DNA of 64,000 nt from Isoperla grammatica (Eukaryota; Arthropoda; Insecta; Plecoptera; Perlodidae): contig OX246741.1 of the NCBI GenBank assembly GCA_945910005.1, forward strand, positions 8,771,111 through 8,835,110. The letters run 5' to 3'. Below the pieces are notes generated by a model. The model was given only the letters and a program-made list of their open reading frames with translations. It ran no database searches and had not been told where the DNA came from. The translations under genes and the position numbers were made by a program. Numbering within the stretch: the stretch's first letter is position 1; each line of letters opens with the position of its first letter. This document shows, piece by piece, positions 13,109 through 26,567 of the stretch.

Positions 13109-13795
13109 TTTTTTCCTTCTCGAAGTATCGGCAAGTTCGTTTGTCCGTCTGACCCAAATGTCTTCAGTCGAATCCAAAGTTGAGCTCGAACTAGCCTGGG
13201 ACTTCATCTCAATAAGAGACTCGTCAAAGAAACGTTTATCAAGGTGCGGACTGGGCAGTGGGGACGCGCGCGTTGTCATTCGGGGAGGGTCAATGGCAAC
13301 GAAACTGGGGGACACCGCCGTCTGGGGGCTGACGGGGGAGGAATTGTGTCGTCTGGGGGTTGTAGATCGCACGGTAAACCGGTTCACACGTACTGGGGAC
13401 TCGCGTTTAGGTTCAGGTACTGGAGTAGTCGTCCGTTCGTTTTCGCTCTCTTCTATGCTCGACGAGGAGGCCACTTTGGTAACGGGCTTCCCCCCGCCTT
13501 CGTGGTCCTCTTCTTCGGGGACCTCCCTGCATTGCGATAGTCGTCTACCCTCTATGATGGGCCGCAGGTAGGGCGAGCGCAACTCCTGCTTCGGCAGCCG
13601 GTTCACGTGGTGCAGGAAATAATGTTGGAACCAGGCAGTATCGTCATCAGAATCGTCTGAGTTAGTACCGTGTAGTAATTCCTTTAGTGCCGCTAATGAA
13701 CTGATAGTGTTGTAGTTTGTTGCGAGGGTCAAATCGAGATCGTCTTCGTCGTCATCGCTGTCGCAGCCCAACCCGTCTTCCTGCCTCTTCTCCAT
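13109..13795 (-). CDS. Acidic, Ser-rich protein, coding exon (family not recognised; continues in downstream exons)
   Basis: This is an open frame of 229 codons from ATG at 13795 to a clear donor (AAAAAA|GTGAGT, GT at 13108-13107), ending in phase 0. Beyond the donor the frame soon enters transposon-like sequence. Composition is far from random: an acidic cluster at residues 12-22, a second at 47-52, a hydrophobic segment SLAALKELL at 33-41, a PKA-like RRLS at 84-87, many Ser-Pro and Thr-Pro sites, RFTV at 139-142, and a conserved-looking stretch KRFFDESLIEMKSQ at 187-200 followed by a serine run. RFxV is the known docking motif for SPAK/OSR1 kinases, so a link to that pathway is possible but unproven. 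A plausible acceptor (GAACAG|G, exon from about 13874) lies upstream, with an in-frame TGA between it and the ATG, so the start is likely real. I found no downstream exon. Codon structure and GC content contrast with the surrounding AT-rich DNA. Confidence 0.65.
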
Positions 13796-16700
13796 GACGA
13801 CAGCCCTGACGACGGCCTTGACGACGCGCCACGAAAGAGTTAAGTACGGTAACGCTCACTCACATACAACAAACCTGTTCAAGTAGTAAGAACAACATAA
13901 TGAAAATAGCACGCGTAATGATTATCACTAGTCAAACAATAAAACCAGTTTGTAAAGTAACCGGTATATTTTTCAAATCTCCCACCATAGAGCACGTGGA
14001 AATTATTGATTAGCTACACCTAGCGACATCTATTGATGAAAAATGCAATCTCACAAGACGTAATTTAATAAAAATTATATATAAATACTTTATTTACTTG
14101 GGCATGGCTATACGTTATCTACTGTTTTATGTGAGACAGCTTTGATCGTAACTCGCCACAAAAAAGATTGAAGCATCTATCTATCAAATTAATGCCAGCA
14201 GCTGTCTGTCTCAAACCAACGCAACCGCCACGAGGTTTTGCTGTATGTCAACTTTGACAGTTCAGCAATTGAATTTTTTATCATTTGTAACACGAGAATG
14301 TATGGCTATTTCGAATATTTTATTGGAAAAATGTCAAAGTATATGACTCTAGAATGACAGGTGTATGTGACCTTAAAAAAAATTAAATTAATTCATAAAT
14401 CATTGGAAGTAAATATAAAAATTGATGAATGAAAATGATTTATTTTTTACTATCAACTAAAAATAAAACTAAAATTGTGCATTTTTAAACATAATGCATT
14501 TATAATATTTATAATTTAACACATCTTTTAGTAACTAAATAGGCATTAGTGAGGTAACTGAACACTCGCTGGTCGTTTTGTGTAAAAATAACAGCAACGT
14601 GTACATACACGTTAAACTATTAATAAAAAATTAACCTCAAAATTATCTTAAATAAACTATCGATTGTAATATACGTACTAAAATTATCACTATTCATAAT
14701 AAAGCCAAGCTTGTGCAAGCCTACGTCGATCGATCAAAAATTATGAAGAAGCTCGATTTTTTGACTTAATACACATAAAAGAGAAAATCCACAAGTCATT
14801 TTGTATCGTAAAGTAACACATACCACTCGTCACGTACGCACTGAATCACCCATGATATGAACCTTACACTATGTAGCGCCTAATAATAGATACGCACACA
14901 CATTGCCGATTGCAAATTAGAGTAAAAACGCACACTTATGTCATCAAAAGGCGAACATGTACTGACAGAAGGATTTGTCAAGAATGTGCATTAGGCTGGA
15001 GTTGCCCCCGCGTGCCGAAAGAGGGGGGTTACGTCGCTGCACGAACCGTGCTGCCAACCTATGAGCGCGGAAGTCACTAGCGTCGATCGAACACGGCAAG
15101 TACAGTACGTTCAAGCACAACATAGCCTCACCTTTGTTGTGGATTTGTCACACGCACACGGTACACCGCGTTCGACATTGTTTTTGTGTTTTGTTATTAT
15201 ACTGAAATAGTTGACAATAATATTGCGTTGAGAATTATTCCAAAACAATTGTATCTTTATTTATCTTTCTGATTACATATCTTCTTACAACTTAGCTTGC
15301 ATGTTTCTAAGAAAACAAAATATACACTTCATATTATTTTCTTATTTATGTAAATGTATAAATAGGTTTATAAGCACATTACTCTGTATAAAAATACGTA
15401 AATAAAGTTTCATTTAAAAATAGCTCGCAAAATAATAGCTCAATTTATTTAATATTGTGTATAGATTGAAAGATCTCTTCCCTATATCGGCACATATATC
15501 GGTGTATTTAAAGCACACAATTATATCGATATTTGACATCGATGACTGCTGAGAAGAAGACGGTAGGAAGTTCAAATGCAAAAAGCTATTTGTGCTTGGG
15601 TTGTCTGTCTACAAGTGTTTCATTTCGCATTAGACCTATTATTATCAACTGATTAGCCGTCAGTAAAGTAGTTCAACTACACTACCATCACTTCTCTTAC
15701 GTATGATTCAAAAGTTACAGCTATTCACTGCAATTACAATATTAAAATGTACTACTTACACTTCCTACTACAAAAACAACTACTTCTTAAGTTATACTAC
15801 GCATGTACTATACTAACACCCTGCTTGAATATTACTTCGAGTTCGACTGTTTCTTCAACTAATAAAAATACGTATCTGTTGTAATTCTTGTTGTTGTTTA
15901 GAAGCGAGTTTTATGTGTTTCCTGTAATTGTAGTATGTAAAGTTTCCCCAAATTCATAACCTGACTCTTGATTCTCTGCTGTGCATGTGAACAACCTTCC
16001 CTAGCTCTAGAAATAATAAGGAACCCTTAATTTTCTTTTCTTTAGAAAATGTGGAGCACTCATTAAAATGTTCTGCTATAGTGGTTTTAATTTAAAAAGT
16101 CTGCCCTGACCCATACGAAATCGAACCCAGAACTATAAACTTCACATACCGGTATACTTATCGAGTGAACACGAAAAATAGATATTATTCTGTAAGGTTG
16201 TAAATTTAAATTGTTCTCTCCTCTCTGTCTTCTAACCCCTGACACACCAAAATCATTTTTTTTTAATATGATTTTTATGTTAAAAATATTCAAAATGAGA
16301 AAACATTTCAATTGTTTCGTTGCTCTAGAAGGGACACTTAAAAGTCCAATACACCCATTACCCATTTCCTCCACCATTACTACATAAACCCCCCTTTAGT
16401 TTCTCACCCATGCTACTGCGATTACGTTTCTCGGTATCATCGAATGAGAGTAAGCAAAGCCTACGTGATCTCCAAGAGATGCCGCTAGAATGGTATTTAT
16501 AATCGAGTGCTCGTTATTGAACTGACCAGCCTCACGGAAGTGGCGCTTGCGCAGTAGACGCGGTAGCACGTAAACGCTTTTGGCAGGGTGGTTTTGCAGA
16601 GTGTGCAATTATACTTTGCCTTGCCTTGCTTTGCATGCACGAAGCCACAGGTCGGGTGGGTGACCGCTCGGTCCTAAACGGAAGTAATGCCCTTTTCCGG

Positions 16701-18487
16701 TCCGCGATTTAGACGTTAGTAAGAAGAAGATAGAACGATAAATCAGCTTTTCTTTTTTCTTTTTTATCTGTCTCTCTTTCTCTTCTTTCTTTTCTTTCAC
16801 ACTTTCTTCAAAAATGTTTATTTTCTTCTCTCCCTTTTGTTATATTTCTGTGATTATAGTGATCTGATCTTGATTGCCTTCTCACACAAGTGTCAGTCAA
16901 TTTGCCAATTTATTATTACATTTATTTCGTAGGCCTACTTTATACATTTTTTCCTACTTCCCACGTTCTCTCTTGTTTTGTTTTGAGTTGTTCTTATATT
17001 ATTGTTTTCATTTGCGTGTGGTGGTATTACTTTACTGTCCTCCTAAATAAATCAGTTCAGAAAGTTGCAGCACGGTTAATACTTAATACCCATAATGCAA
17101 CAATTCGTGAAAGTGGCATTTTAAGGTTTCGTCGTATTTAAACACTCTTCATTGGTTTTGGGCTTGTACTTTGTACAGCTTCATGCGACATGTAGTCGCG
17201 TCACAGATAACTATCAAGTGTAACTAGTAATTACTAATTAGTTAACTCTTGTCATGTGTCACTTAGACAGGGTTACCATACGTCAGGAAAATTCCTCTTT
17301 TCTAGGCATAGATTTATGTGATCCAGGAATTTTGCACGGCTAGTGAAATGTCCGAAATTCTTCCATCGCCATCCATCGCACATCTGACAAGAGACTAAAC
17401 CGGGAGATCGTCACTTCGATACCAGCCACTGGCAATCCTTACTAAATGAAGGAATACAACAAAAAGTTACAGAATAGAGCCCCGGGCAGTTTTCATACAT
17501 ACAATAGAGTTCTTTTGTAATATGAGTTGAATTTTTCTAGAAGATTTCTCGGGAGGGGAAAACATGGTAGAATTAAATGACCGCAAGAATTAATTTTAAC
17601 AGTTTCAGTCTTATGATCTGTGGTTTCAGCGAATGTTAAAAATAACGTAGTGTATCCGGCGGAAATGAACAATAATATTGCAATTATTATTGGTTGTTGT
17701 TCTTATGATGTATATTTCTTTGCGACCTGTATAAACACAGTAGATAGTAGACAATGCATTTGATTATGCATCGATTTTAGTGTACTTGGTCTTGAAACAA
17801 ATTGAAATGTTTGATAAGTAGCTGGAGCCGAATCCATGTGTTTCGGCACGAATGAACTTTGATCGATTTTTGCTGTTATTGGGGGTGGAGTGGAGGGAGG
17901 GCATTTTTGTTGTACAAAAAAGCTGCCATCAGATACTACACATTTCAATCAATACATATCCTATCGAATATCAACATGTATTTCCACATTTTAATAAAAA
18001 ATCAACATTCTACAGTCAACTGTTATCAAATAGTAAAAACATTATTTACGTCACCGAACATATATTTTTAAACAACTAATTTGAAAATTCAAAAAAAAAT
18101 TCCGGCAACATTTGTTCGTTTTTTACTTTGCCATACCCACGTTAAACACTATGAACAAAATTTACATATAATTAATCATATGAATGGATTTACAGTTTCA
18201 CGTGCCTCGCAAGTCAATCCTAATAAACTTGAGCTGTCAACAATGACGTCGGCCAATAAAATAATGCAAGGACATTTAGCCGGTCTGGTTCGTTCTAAAT
18301 GTTGTACAGTTGGTACTGGCCTATCGCTGTTGCTATGCAATCGTGCGTTAATCCTTCCTGGTTGGTTGCGTGACCACGCTCGCAAATACTCACAACAAAA
18401 ACATCGTCCCGTAAAGCGACGCTCAATATTTATTACTCTGCAATGTCAAATTGATGTTTGTAAACGGTTAACATGAAAAATACATAA
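13796..18487. other. Upstream region of the minus-strand exon; possible 5' exon, otherwise nothing clear
   Basis: A GC- and CpG-richer patch at 15000-15185 stands out from AT-rich surroundings. On the minus strand it ends in ACAAAG|GTGAGG (donor GT at 15131-15130), so it could be a non-coding first exon of the gene at 13.1 kb, with an acceptor near 13874. A tRNA-like B-box remnant (AAATCGAACCCAG, 16119-16131) marks a probable SINE trace. TGACGTCGGCCAATAAAA at 18244-18261 combines a CRE-like and a CCAAT motif. No other gene is supported. Confidence 0.35.
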
Positions 18488-21400
18488 AGTTAATAGTTGT
18501 TACGTTGAAAAGTAAGTGACGCAATTTATTTGTGTGAGCTTTTATAGTTAAGAGAGAGAAATGTTTTTGGTTATGTACGATGAAACCCTGGGAAATTAAA
18601 CGTTGTGGGTTGGCTACAATGAGTAAAAAAAGAATGTTCATTACGGAGGAGCGCTAAGTGCGAAAAATAGAACATAGCTTCCCTAGTTAATTAGAGGTTT
18701 TTTGCACGCATCGTTCCGTGGAAATGTCTCTTTAGAAATTGCCCCAGCCCAAAAGCTTCAAACTGACGATATTTACCGAAACGTAGCTTTTCATATATTA
18801 CAGCCACATTGAACTATAAAACCCTGAGGTTAGCAAAAATAATCACTTTTGTGTTGAGGACACGTATAACAAATCATTCAAACATCATTTCTCACATCGA
18901 CATCGGTAAGACAAATCCACTTTTAAAACACAAAAAAAAAATGAAATTTAAAACTAAAATAAATTAAGAAATAAAAGAAAAATAATGGACGCATTCATCA
19001 ATTTAATGTATCAAAATAAATTGTGTAATAATTTAAAAATTCGTTCAAAAATATAGAAGATCTTGCATCATACAACAACTTTTACACTAAGCTTTGTTTG
19101 AAATGAATATTAGCAAATCGTTGATCAGCTGGTATAGATCTACGTCTAAAAATAACCATATTATTGAGGTAGAGCACAATATCACGTCGGTATCAAAGCT
19201 CACACGCACATAGTGTGCACACGTGGAGGTGAGACGTAGGCCTTGCAGAATATTATCAGCCTAAAATAAGATAAGGCTACCTACAGTGAGTGGTAGACGT
19301 CTCTGTGCTTCGTAACCCTTGACCTGGTCAAATTGTAAAAATGAGTGCGAAATTCATTTTGCGACGACTTCGTGAAACATGCGAAAATAGAACTTCAAGT
19401 CCTCAACTTTTTTTTACATGTAGTGTTACAGATCAATCAAAAGAATAACACGATTTATGGATTTTGGTAAACACAAGTAATTTTAATAATTTCATCACAT
19501 TGATCTTACACTGTTTTTTTATTTCCTAAAATCAGACCCCCTCCCTCACCCAAGCCCCAAAATCGTTCAAAATACTTCTGGATTCAACGAGTTTAAATGT
19601 AAATACGAAAATTCATCACATTTTTTTAGTCCTTAGTTTCTCTTGCGTCAAGGCTTTAGAAACGAAGACCGGGACGGAGAATGGCCCAGTTCCTTGGGTT
19701 TAAATAAAAGCGTATACAGGGAAATCTGGGGGGCTACAACGTCCCCCACACCCCCACCCCCACGAAAAAAACAAACAAAATCCCCCCTATAAATTTTTTT
19801 ACAAGGACACATAAAATAAAAGAGGTATATTTAATGTATGTGTGAAGTCAGTAATCTCTTGCTTATGGTGCACAAATCAAAACATGCAACAAACGAAAGA
19901 AACGGCAAGAAAAACATTTTAAAATATTTTCCTGGGGCGTTTTTCTGGGGGTAATTTCTCCCCCCCCCCCCCCCCCCCTCCCGCAATAAATAAATGCCTG
20001 GCTACTACGCCGCTATAGGTTTGAAGTATAGGGTGAAGAGATATTTAAAAGCGTACTAATAATATTGGGAACAATTATTTAATAACGCTCTCGCTAAAAA
20101 CCGTTGACTTTGTTTTATATGCGCTGAAAAAATGCCAGCCCGCTTGGCCACAAAACACTCGGTCTAATAATACAGGAGATGCCCACTGGCGCGTGACGAT
20201 AGCTTGGTTGTCAAGTGCTGTCAACATAACAATAGAGAAATAACTAGCATGACGTTTTTATTGATGTCGAAACAATGCACTAGGTAGACCGCAGTGGTAC
20301 GAGTTTTATTGATATCGTAAAGTACATTGAGTAATGAAAACGTTCACTATTATTGGCAGTACCTACAATAATCATCGATTTTTAACTTGTCGAAACGCAG
20401 GACAAATGATAATAACTTTGGGTTTCATCATACAAATCATTTAGTTGGTTGTTCTTGCTTCTTGTTTTGCTCCCCTCTATTCATGCATTTGTGATTTTGA
20501 GTCTTCACTGTTCCTTCTCCAATTATCTTCCCCACTCTAAGACTAAGGTACAAGAGAGAAGTAGGGCCTACCTTCTCTGAGTCTCATATCAAAGCTAGTA
20601 AGCCGATAGTTTTATATAGTTTTATAGCTGATGTTGTTCCTGTCTAAACCTATAGTTAGTTATAAATACAATAAATTATTATATGAGAACCACTTGATAC
20701 AATTTAATTACTTTGTATTATAAATTGTGAGACTCTCACTGACATACTCGTAGATGCAGAGTAAGTTCGTCGTATTTTTTGTAATAAATTCCATCGTCTA
20801 CAACTCGGCCAACTCTATGCGAATGAAGTGCAAATTATTTTAGCCACGTTATTCAATATGTTAATTTTTTTTTAAATGTTAAACTGATCACAATAGAATC
20901 GAAAGAATGAAAACAGGTAATAAAAACACAAATGTGAGCGCTTTCAAGTGCGGTCAATTAAATTGTATGCTACACTTTCTTGGCTGGTTTCTTGGCCTTT
21001 GAGTGGGGGTACAAACAAAAGAGGGCTAAAAGTGAAGACTCGGCTTGTTACAGACTTTATTCGAGGTGAATGATAGAAGATACATTCTACACGTAAACAA
21101 CTATGTCTTATGCCAGGTTCGAACCCACGTCACTTGCTCCATACCTTGCACAGATATACATGTTAGATGCTCTTATTTTGTCTTTACTACGTCAACAGTC
21201 ACCTTTAAGTCGTCTTCGATTGTGTGTGAGGCTATAATTAAAAATGTGTATAATTATCTTGGGATAGTCCAACACAAAATAAAAACACCTTTTAATTCTT
21301 TGGCAATAATAACCTTCAACCGCTGGTGAAATCAGTGTATAATGTAACGAATACCGGAAGTCACATGTCAGCTACCTTTTTCGCGCTTTGGTTTGGTTTA

Positions 21401-22394
21401 GATTTCAGTCTTGTGTGCATTGTTACTACGTGTGGTTGCTTAGTAACAGGTGCGAAAATAGCCTCCAACACCAAATAAAAATATCAGAATTGAGAATCAC
21501 AAACGCACTCTTCAACAATGTTCCTACTTCTTCATTATTCAATTACAAAATAATTACCAATCAGAAATATAATAATAATTGTTTATTTCATTGTCCAGAC
21601 TAGTTTTGATTCGTTTTTGTCTTTGAATTCAAGAAGCTGGATGAACAAATTGGGCCGTCTACTAAAACAACTTGAATTAAACAAGTCGTAAAGGTGATAA
21701 AATGAGCGTACATTTATTTACGCGACGAATGCTGTTACAACAGCGGGCTAATTGAGCGTGGAAATCGGTAGACTGTGTTAGTTTTAATTGGTGTTGACTT
21801 ACGTCTAACGATTATAGAAAAAGGGGTATAGTTTGTGTTTGCGCAAATACGTTTTTATTTTTTTCGAAATCCTTTATTATTGCTTCTGGTAATTGAATTG
21901 AGACAAAAAGGTTTACATTTTCATTATGAATTTGATGAACAATGTTTTTCTTTGTTATGTTCATAGGAATGATAGCGAAAATGATTCAAGTCCTACGATC
22001 ATTGTATTGTCAAGTATAAGAGCAGTATTCTATTTAAAACACAGTTTCGTTAGTTGCTATGGTAACATGACGTCACTAACTCCCAGCGAATCACACGGAT
22101 TTAGTTTTAAAAAACAACAACACACATTTTTTTAACCACTAGTTGATGGTGGTGCTCTTAAAAAAAGCTTCCCGTATGAAAGTCATATAAGTATTTTCTT
22201 TTCGTGTAGATTTATTGGTTTACGCACTCGTTGCCGTGCGGCGAAATACGTTTATGAATAATGTATTTTCCAATCTTCGGGTTTGGCTTCATCGAGATTT
22301 ATTGATCTGGAGTCCATGATTTGATATATCATCATGATTAGGTCTATGAAAGGCACATTTCCCGGGGGGAGAGGGGGGGGGGCAACTGGACAGT
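18488..22394. repeat. Copy B of the ~4 kb direct duplication (partner 1-4613)
   Basis: Collinear with copy A, with scattered substitutions and indels. It holds the empty sites for the foldback MITE (about 21460) and the hAT element (GAGCGTAC, 21704-21711). It has about 210 bp absent from A (19673-19885) that include runs of C and A. A poly(C) run of 19 lies at 19960-19978. Both copies share a tRNA-like B box (GGTTCGAACC; here 21117-21126). No gene is seen. Confidence 0.93.
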
Positions 22395-23058
22395 AAGTTA
22401 CGTGTACGCTCATTTTGCGCATTTGCGAAGCAGTACAGGTTAAATAAATAATTTACATTTATTGTCTACTCACTCAGTTACTTTTAGGCATTTATTCTGG
22501 CTGTTAAAATTACTTTTAAATCTGTTTAAATTGTATCAAATGTAAATAAAAAAAGTCATCCTGTATAGAGAATTTAGTGCTTCTTCTTATGAATGTTTCA
22601 ATTTGGTAATCAATTTTATAGAAACTACAAGGATAAAACGCAGCCGGTAACTTTTTATGAATTAATTATAATCAATCAACAGCTCAACAGTATTAGTGTA
22701 ATCAAACTCGTTTCGATTCAACAAAAATTAGTAAAAAATAATAGAAATAACAACACCGGATATAAGATCACTCGACAGAACCCAGTTTACATTAGTCCTA
22801 ACTCAACCAAACAAAGCCAGTTTCTTTTAATCCACCCCACCGTTCCTCCCCCCCTACAAGAACGAGGGTACCTACAGTTTTGTTATTATTGTCTACTCAA
22901 TTAGTTACTAGGACTAGTTTTTAGTGTCGAACATTACACCAAATACCTTAGTATACAACCTATATTACACCATTTGTTCGGTCTGCCTTTAAAATGTGTT
23001 TAAATTGTCCCAAATGTAAATCAAAATATATGTTATATATATATATATTTTTTTTTAC
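22395..23058. other. No recognisable feature
   Basis: AT-rich sequence. A (TA)n stretch at 23032-23048 lies within the intron that follows the candidate minus-strand exon. Confidence 0.5.
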
Positions 23059-23223
23059 CTGTTCGTCCCCCTCCAGATCTTCATCCCCGCACAGCGCCGA
23101 GTCCTCCGGTATCGACACAAACTGTAGCTTCTTAGGCCTGAGTATGCTCGGGGTCGAACAACGGACCTCCTCCTCAAAAGCTCCGGGACTATCAGAAGAC
23201 ATCTGCACGATGTCCCCACGCAT
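23059..23223 (-). CDS. Candidate short acidic coding exon, unknown protein
   Basis: This is an open segment of 55 codons from ATG at 23223 to the donor CAG|GTAAAA (GT at 23058-23057), ending in phase 0. A fair acceptor (TTTGTCTGTCTTGTAACAG) would start the exon at 23234, eleven bases before the ATG. Read through from that acceptor without using the ATG, the frame is also open in phase 1. The peptide is polar with an acidic C-terminal part (GDEDLEGDE, residues 46-54) and a basic ILRPKKLQF patch at 27-35. GC content is much higher than in the flanks. It resembles the 13.1-13.8 kb exon in strand and acidic, serine-rich character, so the two may belong to one gene. I do not recognise the family, and a chance ORF is not excluded. 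Confidence 0.4.
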
Positions 23224-23234
23224 CACACACGACA

Positions 23235-25857
23235 CTGTTACAAGACAGACAAACACTTTCATTAGCCAATCAATGACAGAGATGCGGGTTACATGTTATG
23301 TTGCTGCTGGATAATAAATAGGGACAGATCGATGACAACAACTTTGATAGATGCTGTGGAATGCTGCCGCAGATGGAACGTGGACTTACTTGGTTTAGTT
23401 TCACAACGACTGGACGAGTAAATATGTCACTGACTGCACTGGCGGTAAAGTAGTTTGCAACGATTAGACAAATAATGATGATGATGATATTGTTTTAATA
23501 ATAGTAGGAAACCTGCCGGACAATCTATTTAGGTGACAGATTACTAATTAGCTCCTATAGGTATTTTAGTAAAATGAAGAATACCTAGTTTGCAATCTTG
23601 GTTGTAAATCAATAATTTTGCTTTTACAAACGGGTGTGTATGGATTAATGCCTCGACTGTATATTTATTTATGGTACAATTACAGTTGTCGTATTCTATA
23701 AGATTGGAGGAAATTTACAATAATGTATGAATTAGACTCTTTGCTTTATCGTGCATACACGAGAAAATTGTATTACTCTTTATAATGGGTTGGATTTTTC
23801 GATACATTTGAGATAATTACAATCCACTTATGGATTTTGATCAAACCGCATCGAAAAGTTGGGTAGAGTTGGGATAGACAATATAATAACTCGTGATAAG
23901 TTTCTTCAGCAAGACAAGTTGTACACTACACACTGTACATTTTAGCGCCGTACTTACTGTATAGGCCACCTTTCTAGCACCGGTGTACCGCGAATTGCCG
24001 CCTGAAGCGGTAGTAGGCGTTCTCGCTACTCAACTCACAGGCCTAGCCTCACTATCATCACCACAGATAACTAATCATACTAACACGATTCTCATATTGA
24101 CCTCCGATCCTTATCTACTGCCCCTTTCATACACGCTGTCTCAGCGAATATCAACAGATTCCTAACGTTCTTTCACACAGTCATAACGGCGACAGTCTTC
24201 CGCGTAGTAGAGGGCACAAGCCTCATTAGTCACGTCCGTTGCTTTAGGAAGTTCCAGGTATTCAATCCAAAGTCTTGAGTTATCCTCAATTGATTTGTTT
24301 CAAGTAGATGTAGGAATTATAAGGAACGCCTCAAAGTAGAAAATTAAGTTCGTCCTATTGGATTCTGCTATTTCGTACGCACTATTAAAATTACTACTTA
24401 TGTTTTTTAATTTCGCATCATAACGATTTAAAATAATAATTTGATTAAATTTTGAATTGCAACTTATTATTCGTTCTCCATTTTCCCCCATAATTTAAAT
24501 GAAAATAGCCAATATCAATCAAATATGAATGTATAACTATTTATTATCTTTGTAATTAGTCACTTTGTTCAAATGTTGTTAGAAGATGATGTGTTTCTAG
24601 TGAGTCATGAACAAACAGATTTTATCAACCCCATGTTACACAAATACACGAGGCAAGCACTAACAATGTGGATGACCAACGTGTTATGGTCGATTCTCCG
24701 ATGAAATTAGTTATATTTCTCAGACCGATAGAGATGGCTCAGTGGTATCTGTAGAGAAGGATAAAATTAATGCTTATATAGGTGACCACCTGCATCCACC
24801 GTTCTCTGCAAGTAGGCTCCTACTCCACGGTCACTAAAATACGAAAAGAGGACAGTTTTCAAACTAGGGAAAAGAAAGGGGTGACTATCGGAGGGGGGAG
24901 GGGGAAAGGAAAGCCAAACTTTGTAGGTGTGTTTGTTGACATATAGGGGTATTACAGTCCGTAACAGTCGATACTTGTAACCTGCTACCATTATCGTGCT
25001 GCTTGGACACACTGAAGTAACTAAAATACATTTTGAAAATACCGCTAAAAGTAAAATAAGTCATTGTTTGAGTACCCACTTTCAGTTGTTCATACTTATA
25101 TCTAGTTCTCGAAATTAAAAAAAAAACAGGACATTCCGTTTTTTTTTTTAAACGAAACCACGGATTTTTACACGGATTTCGGAAGCCAAAAACGGGACAT
25201 GTCCGGAAAACCATAACTGTGACGCCCTAGGCTGCTGAATGATGCATCTTGCTACAAGACAGGCAAGCGCCAGGAAACATCGGTTTGCTTCTACTTCTAG
25301 TTCTATCCAATATCCGTGCAAATACAAGTAGAGTGATGCCTTGTCGGTGGGAATAGGCCAAAGAATACAGGAGTCATTGGAAGGCGGAACAGGAACAGGA
25401 AGAGGAAATAGCGGTTGGTGTGAATATTGTGAAGTAGGTGTTGTTGTGTTTCATACGGCCGAGATGATGATGATATTAGGGCATAAGTTCCCGTATCACG
25501 TCTCATAAGTTTGACAACATTGCTAAATCGCAATGATGATTGTGATTACTAAGATGAAACCAAGCTGGGATGAAACCAAGCAACGGAACTCAGGAACTGT
25601 TGTTTACTAGACCAATGCCCAATCGCGAATGCGCCTACCTATAACTACTAACTATACTAACTATACTAACTATCCCTTCGTCGCATTAACTTTCTTTTTT
25701 CCCTTCTTTTTTTAGTATCCCTTTACAAGTTGTAACAAATTTTAACATTTCTAGGAAATAAAATAATCCATCAGGTATTTATTTAGTAAGGTAGTAACTT
25801 ATAGTTCATTAAGTGTTATTGTTGTAGTGTAATATAATTTATTTGCCTCAGAGATAC
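23235..25857. other. No gene seen; traces of old repeats
   Basis: Short (GAT)n near 23475. Around 25190-25240 the sequence ACATGTCCGGAAAACC reads like a dispersed-repeat fragment, and a related fragment (TTACCATACGTC) occurs at 17274. Nothing else is supported. Confidence 0.45.
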
Positions 25858-26567
25858 AATAGGGAAGGCTCATAAAAAATAAATATTCCTCAAAGTACCT
25901 AAAAACAGAAGGCCATTATCAAAAAGTACGGGCTATATAATTTTTATATCTGAGAAGTGTATATTTCCAATTCTATTAGCTTTTAAAGTTTGAAATTTGG
26001 AACTTACCGCTCCGCAATTGAAAAACGGCTCGTGACGTCATAACTCTTGTCAACAACTGCCTCCTTGAAGTATTCTTAATAATATCAAAGATATTAAGTT
26101 GGACATTTTACAATATCTAGGATGCAGTGACTTTACAACAATGTCTTTTATACCACTGTTTTCTTCAGAAAATACATTTTGATACAGTATTTACCAAAAC
26201 GTGTTTAAAATAATGCAATTATTTAACATATTGTTGTAAATTAATGTTGAGTAGTGTTCATTTAATAACTAGAAATAAACGTTGATTCAGTTAAAGTCTT
26301 ATGAGAGCAATAATCTACTAAATTGTGGGATTTCAGTACTATTTGTATGGTATAAAATGATTGTTTCCAGAGTTATGACGTCAGAACCTTATAATCACGA
26401 GCAAGATGGCGCAGGTCCGTTTCTGAGCGTGTTTTGACAGCAATATCTTTGACTTGCTGTTAAAGCGATGTTAATGCACCTTTCGAGCCGAAACCAATTA
26501 GTTCCCGTTAATTTTAACTTGAGGTAACCAGTAAGCAAATAAAAAAAATGTGTGAGCCTTCCCTATT
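25858..26567. mobile_element. 710-bp terminal-inverted-repeat element carrying two CRE-like sites
   Basis: Ends are AATAGGGAAGGCTCA and its exact inverted copy TGAGCCTTCCCTATT. The flanks GAGATAC and AAGATAC suggest a short target duplication. A second, inner inverted pair contains TGACGTCA-type sites: CGTGACGTCATAACTCT near 26031 and AGAGTTATGACGTCAG near 26370. No transposase ORF is present, and the family is not assigned. Confidence 0.65.

Noticed and set aside
12735..13571. 278-codon plus-strand open frame
   Set aside because: It is the antisense shadow of the minus-strand exon, which has better composition and a real splice donor, plus a transposon fragment.
18081..18476. 131-codon open frame just left of copy B
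   Set aside because: No splice logic, no recognisable domain, and ordinary composition for this AT-rich DNA.
24885..25214. 109-codon minus-strand frame as a gene
   Set aside because: It includes poly(A)/poly(T) runs and a dispersed-repeat fragment, with no splice or domain support.
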